From positions 24,046,213 through 24,110,212 of the forward strand of contig OZ234493.1 in NCBI GenBank assembly GCA_965153455.1: a stretch of 64,000 bases of DNA, read 5' to 3'. Both the position numbers and the translations under genes were made by a program. This DNA comes from Sphagnum compactum. Lineage: Eukaryota; Bryophyta; Sphagnopsida; Sphagnales. The notes under the pieces were generated by a model that saw nothing but the letters and a program-made list of their open reading frames with translations, made no database searches and was not told where the DNA came from. Below, in pieces: positions 58,576 through 64,000 of this stretch (position 1 is its first letter; each line of letters begins with the position of its first letter).

Positions 58576-60888
58576 GGTAAGTGCACCCCTGTACTACAGC
58601 TGGGTATATGATCCACCATAATGAACAAAGTCAGAAATTTCTGCTCTTGAGAGGTGATGGATGTCTATGCTTCCTCAAAAGCATAAAATCATACAGAATG
58701 ACTCGCTAGCCACCAGTGACTGTCAAGTTTGCACCAGCAGTTGACATCATCATCATGTCAACAGATTGAACTTCATATTATAGTCATTCATAGTTGTAAT
58801 TCAGTAATATATGAGAGTTTCCAGCTGTCATGTACCACATCTAGTTCATATTCATCATCTTTTGCAACCCAGCAGACTGTCAGGAATGCAAACGAAGGTG
58901 GTGGTGGAATAGGATTGGGATGGGGGCATTCTCAAATTTGTCTGGGTCCAATGCTCTAGTAGACCTTACAATTACATCTATCAATACAAATTGAGGAGGA
59001 ACAATAAGGTTAGTAGAGCCTTTGGAAATTGAATTACAAGGATAAAAGTTCGTTAGAATTTTAAATTGGTCAGAAAACTGAACAGGAGTTGTGATGGGAG
59101 GTCACTCTAGAATTTTGGAAAGGATATTTTTTATGGAAATTCTTTGGATTTTTTCAGTGTAATTAGATTAAAATTTTAACTTCACCAGTGCCTGAAATTA
59201 TTGTTCTCACCAACTGTTTTGGTTTGTTCTGATGTTAATTTGGAATTTTGTGAATTTTTATATTTTTCTTTATTTTTCTATTATAAATTGAAAGTAATGT
59301 GGATAGTTTGGTAGCAATTTAAGAAATTGGGCTTCAATTGAGTGCTTTTGTTGAATCTTCCCTTAACCATTTATTTTCTCGAGCATTTAAAAGAAAAGAA
59401 AATGTTGTAGCTTATCTATCCAGTGGAATGCTACATCTCATCTTTCCTCTTCTAAGTCTAAATAGATTGTTGATATCACCACCACCAAGGAAACCTTATG
59501 GTTGGGGCAATTGTGCAATGATTTGGGCTTTCCCCAAGCTGACCCTAAGTCTACTCCTCGTCATTGTGATAATCACTCTTCATTGAAGTAACTCAAAAAT
59601 GCTTAAGTTCATGATAGATCCAAACACCTCTAGTATGTGTTCTTCATATCTGTTATGAATACAAAGCTCTTAGCGAGTTACTTGCTATGTGTATTACATT
59701 TCTTCTCTCATGAACATTATCCAATTCAGTTCCCTCTACAAAGTAATTCTTTCTGGGTTACAACCCCCATGTGATTGGGAATTGTGACCATGCCACAGGT
59801 TATAAAGTTGCAGCAGCATTTGCACCTTTGTTTCCTTCCCTTTTTTGTCTACTGGGAGTGGACTTGGGACATCAAAGAGATTTTAATGCATGTTTTGCCC
59901 CACTTGCACTTGTAAGAGTCAAATGAGTGACAATTCAATGAGTACAGTGCGGGTGAGCCATCTGTGCTTGATTGCTCGTATCCAACCATCTTTGAGCTGG
60001 TAGGTTGAATGTCCAATTCACAACATGCCACTACAAAACTATCAAGGCAGATAAGATACAAAGGGCTGTATATGGTTATTATAACCATACCCAACATGAT
60101 TAAGACCATTTCATTTGGGACTGGAAAAGTCACCAACGTTGGTATCATCAAAGATACTGATGCAGTACAGTGTGCATCTCCCAGCACAACAAAAAGCAAA
60201 GATGAACCAAATACTAGCTTCTGCTTACAAAGCTCCATTCCAAAATAAAAAAGCTGAAGGGACTGTTTTACAGTGGTGTGAGTCTGCCTCACCATCAGCC
60301 AACTACATGAACCTCACTTGTTGCATGAGTTGAATGAAGTCCTCTACGTTTTCCTCTAGAGACACATACCCACTATGGAGAAATTGCTGGTGCTTTGAGA
60401 ACCAGTCTGCTACTACCTCTTATTGCCTCAACTAATGGTAGCAGGGAGATCCACTAGACTACTGGTGCATTATCTAAGCAACCGTCTACTGGGAACCAAA
60501 ATCACAAAACACAAAGGCTATGAGTTGCCCTGGGTCCTTATGTACCTGGGTTCTTGTTCAAAATGATTTGGAGCAAAACACCATGGGTAGCAGTGGCTCC
60601 CACCCACAATGTCCAAGACTTAGAAAGAACTCATAATGCTACTGTAGCTTTGCAGGAAATAACTATGACCCAGAAACATCCTCGCAGACAGAGAAATGTA
60701 GTATCTCGCTACTCACCCCGAACCAGCATCTGGTAAAGACTGGCATTAATGTACAAAATGGGGTCAGGAGGTGCACTGGTTTGTTCTCAAGCTCATGCAT
60801 GACCTCCCATGGAACAGTTAACTTGTAAGTCCAAAGTAAAACAAGCAGACGAAAACTGAGGGAAATTTTCTCTTGGAGGCAGCTGCAA
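58576..60888. other. Convergent 3' flanks of CASP-like and CBL genes
   Basis: The two genes point toward each other here. No third gene was recognised. Short frames, for example at 59849-60295 on the minus strand, lack domain signals. Both 3' UTRs must lie inside this interval. Confidence 0.4.
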
Positions 60889-63603
60889 TCAGGTCACATC
60901 CTCCACTTCAGAATGAAAAACAAAGCTGGGGAATGTAGTTGTTATATCCCTGCAAGGAAAAGCAAAAAAACAATCAAGAATGACATGATGAGTCCTACAG
61001 GGTATATGTAGGAATAGATACATATATCTATTGAGACAGACACAGTTCACACAAGGGTCAGAACCATAGAGATGGAAGAAACCAATTACTTGAGGTAAGG
61101 AAGAGTCATGTTCTTCATGAGTGATGGGTTACGAATCACAAGGCTGTGCCACTCTTCCTTATCAATCCTCCCATCATGCTTTGTGTCAGCATCCTCAAAA
61201 GTCTGCTTCCCAAGGCAAATCCACAAGGCCAAGATTGCTGTAAATCATTTGCTGTTGTTTTGAGAATGAAGATGCCAAGTCAATGGAAAATATGTTGCAT
61301 TGAATCAAATTCATTATGACTGTTAATTCTGTATAGAAAACAACTTGACACTGTACACCAACAATATAGCTTCCAGAGGACACCAAATGCACAAAGGATG
61401 GTTTGACTGTCTAATACAATACAAACTATTTACCCTCGGCTTCTTAAATGCTTTGGTTAGGGTGTTGAACATTTGGAAAGATGAGGATTGATTGTCTCAA
61501 CCATATCACCTAGCTTCTCAGTTCAGAACAACGAAATACACTTAAGAGAGTAGTGAGGACCTGAATATTCAGATGTTCTGGATCTACTGTACTGTACATA
61601 TAGACCACACTAATCAGATTCGAATATACTTTGTACTGTAGGAAAGAAATGCACCTTGTCCAGGATGCTTTCAATCACATCATCTGACAAATTCATGTCT
61701 GACTCTGACAACAGTGCTATCACCATCTGCTTCACCTGTCACCCCACCAACTCTGTACTCAGGTTCTTTTGTCTCACTACACAAGATTCAATCAAATTCA
61801 ATGGTGGCTCCAGACTCTCTTTCTTCATCATCATCACCATCACCATCATGCACATACAAAATTACCAGATTTTGGACAAGTGTCTCTTTGATGCCTACCT
61901 AAAATACCCATCACTCCATCCCTATAACATGTTAGTAGATTTTCACACATGAATGTATCATTTGGGTGGCTTCTGCTTCCTGTTATGAAACCCTGGACAA
62001 CATCCTAATATAAAGTTGCAATTGTGCAGAGAGAGAAAAACAATATAGCATAGCCCACAACACCTCAGACACAAGGAAGAGGATGAATTTTAAGTACTTC
62101 TTCCCGCTCAATATACCCTGTCTTACGCAAGTCATACAATTGGAATGCAACTGCATCAACCACAAAACACAGGAGTCAACATACACTATTCTCAAGTCTA
62201 AATGAATTTGCCATCAAGAATCTCTGCAACATGTTATGTAGTACATGTTCTCACAAGCAATGATTATGAGCACCCTGCTTTACAAGTTTATTCACAAGTC
62301 TAAACCCATATCACATATAATGAATACTTGCAGCAGCTGACTTTGGGATCATGCCATTGCACTTCACCACTCTCTGGAAAGTAACATCTTTGTCCAGTTC
62401 CACATAGATATTAATCTTAAATTGTAAAGAGGAGTTGACTTCACATCCAAGTATATGTATATCATCTAACTGTAGAATGATCCCAAACGCAGAGAGAGAG
62501 AAAAGACAAAAGCTGACAATTGATTTTGTCATCCAGAGGTGCATCAGGATGGAAGACACTGAGAGAGCGAACAAATTCTCCAAATTCAATAACGCCATTT
62601 TGCTTAACATCAAACAGATCAAACACCTGCAGAAGTAAAAGGACAGCCCATCTCAAAGCAAAAACAAACAAACAAACAAACAAATGACCAGAGAAGCAAA
62701 TGTCCACCACCAAACCACACACTTCTTCTAAATGTTGATCCCCATTTAGTGAGACACTGACAGAGTGGTTCTCCATCAGTTATGTGTTATGAGGTGCCTT
62801 CAATTGTGCTGTGATGAATCATACAATAAACATGACAGTGGTGTTTCTCAGACACAATTTAAACCATCATAAATAAAATGACTTAGCTTACCCGGTCTGC
62901 AAAAAGGTTCTCTCTTTTGCTTTTGAACAGCGCCAACTGAAATTCTTCCTGCAGACAACACAACAGAGAGACCAATCTAAGAGTGCTGATGAAAGTCTCA
63001 CAATGGAAAAAGAAAACCACAAGGGACTTGTCCCAGAAACTGCTCTATTCTCAGAATATGTATTTAACTAAAGGTCTTCACAACAGCCTACACAAAAAAG
63101 TGCAAATCCTAAACACCCAAAATCTGCCAATGCAATCCAGGAGACGGTCTATGCTTAGAGGTACAAACTAAGTGTATTTGATGCTAACTACCAGTGTTAG
63201 TTATATCTTTGCAATGCACCTGTGCCAATTTGAAGAAACAAATCCAAGAACTCTGGTCTTTCCTGAAGATTTGCTGGTTCCAAAACCTTCCAACTAAACA
63301 TGATCAACTACTTTTGTTCACACAGCCTATGGTGTAGTTACAATAAAAAAAACCCTAGGTTCAAAAGTTCTGAAACTGAACCTTCTTGATTCAATCAACC
63401 AGAGTCACAAATCTCAATGTCCCAAGTGCAGCCTTGTTCAGGAGACCATCTGGGTGGAGATGTGGGAAGAGAGGGAAAAGAGAATATATATAGTAGACAG
63501 GTAAAGTGGGCACACAGAACCTTGTGGATGAGACCATCATTAAAGATGGAACTACTGATCTTCTTGAACAGCTCATACAGGGCCTCAACCTCGCTCACAC
63601 TGA
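60889..63603 (-). CDS. CBL: Calcineurin B-like calcium sensor, 5' end off the window
   Basis: Complement join of seven exons: 63521-63603, 62892-62948, 62518-62626, 62098-62150, 61655-61735, 61090-61202, 60889-60949. About 185 residues are visible. The first exon, which in CBLs carries a myristoylation or tonoplast-targeting signal, is not in the last 400 bases. CBLs bind Ca2+ through four EF-hands and activate CIPK kinases. Markers are [20 protein letters not shown] (EF1), [20 protein letters not shown] (EF2), [16 protein letters not shown] (EF3), [15 protein letters not shown] (EF4) and the C-terminal [14 protein letters not shown] with the FPSF phosphorylation motif. Exon lengths 83, 109, 53, 81 and 113 match the plant CBL pattern I recall. 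The 57-nt exon is one codon short of the usual 60. All junctions are GT-AG and in frame. [11 protein letters not shown] favours the CBL2/3/10 side over CBL1/9. Confidence 0.94.
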
Positions 63604-63967
63604 CTGCCCCATCACCCCACCTCAAGCCAGTTAGAGAAACATTTGCCTACATCCATATATATATAGATAGATAGGTATATACCCTTCCAGATAGCAAGAA
63701 GCCTACTCCTCAAACACTTACCTCACCACAAAATGTGTCCATGACACAGTGTGCTACATGCTTTGGAACTTGATACTGTGCTTCTGACCATAGAAAAAAT
63801 CCCCTTTATCCTTGAGTACACCTTCAACAGCTTTAACCTAAACTCTCCTGGTTTTATGCATAACAAGCTAGACACAGGTGTTCAGTACTTGACAATATCT
63901 AAATGCCATGTTTCAGAAGGCAGGCTCCTAAACATGCTGAGTGAGTGACATGGTGAAGCTCTCTTCC

Positions 63968-63970
<3 letters not shown>
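63604..63970 (-). other. CBL first intron (part)
   Basis: The sequence upstream of the TC|AGTGTG acceptor shows no reading frame that could supply the preceding residues with a phase-1 donor. It is therefore taken as the 3' part of intron 1, with the N-terminal exon beyond base 64000. Confidence 0.55.

Positions 63971-64000
<30 letters not shown>
63971..64000. repeat. (GA)n microsatellite at window end
   Basis: Pure alternating GA to the last base; its true length is unknown. Confidence 0.9.

Noticed and set aside
63721-63800. MDTFCGE-like frame as CBL exon 1
   Set aside because: Its donor phase does not match the TC|AGT acceptor of the next exon; the matching phase contains a stop.
1-64000. 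tRNA, rRNA or CRISPR-like features
   Set aside because: No cloverleaf with a GTTCRA arm, rRNA core or spaced direct-repeat array was seen; the tandem repeats here have no unique spacers.

Overview
This window is nuclear DNA from a land plant. It is AT-rich and gene-poor, with intron-containing genes set among decayed transposons, LTR remnants and simple or tandem repeats. Four protein-coding loci can be reconstructed exon by exon, and all four belong to plant families. Proteins that are plant-type but not obviously angiosperm, low gene density and deeply degraded copia, LINE and hAT-like sequence suggest a seed-free plant, possibly a fern. That assignment is inference. I saw no tRNA, rRNA, CRISPR array or operon.

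Layout. 0-3.4 kb: minus-strand Ty1/copia remnant with a candidate LTR and primer-binding site, plus TGTAAGTGTAA-type hairpin repeats. 3.4-6.9 kb: flank with no recognised gene. 6.9-10.8 kb: five-exon minus-strand plastid-type class-3 lipase (PLIP family), 867 aa, with a GC-AG intron. 11-17 kb: its 5' flank, then a C/T-rich minisatellite and a TGGATGAA-rich domain. 17.5-18.1 kb: minus-strand LINE-type C-terminal fragment. 19.2-20.3 kb: very AT-rich block. 20.6-22.9 kb: decayed coiled-coil/RING-like gene or element. 25.7-28.4 kb: six-exon minus-strand pfkB-family sugar kinase, 518 aa. 28.9-30.3 kb: palindromic dispersed repeats and an intact TTA-flanked MITE. 31.9-36.3 kb: GC-rich hairpin and several nested tandem repeats, including a 1,022-bp higher-order duplication. 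36.6-37.3 kb: plus-strand hAT-like transposase remnant. 37-45 kb: mostly unassigned. 45.4-46.65 kb: C/T-rich minisatellite of about 61 bp. 47.7-48.6 kb: LTR-like block. 50.5-51 kb: TAGGTA repeats. About 52.1-52.4 kb: BED-like hAT remnant. 54.3-56.2 kb: MITE and LTR-like repeats. 57.0-58.6 kb: three-exon plus-strand CASP-like membrane protein, 191 aa, with a MITE in intron 2. 60.9-63.6 kb: minus-strand calcineurin B-like calcium sensor whose first exon lies beyond the window.

The four genes do not form a pathway cluster. They are independent housekeeping or signalling loci: plastid lipid hydrolysis, small-molecule phosphorylation, a membrane-domain scaffold and calcium sensing. The most unusual feature is a dispersed repeat family built around the 16-bp palindrome TAGCCAAATTTGGCTA. 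At least eight diverged copies are visible, and some lie upstream of three of the four genes.
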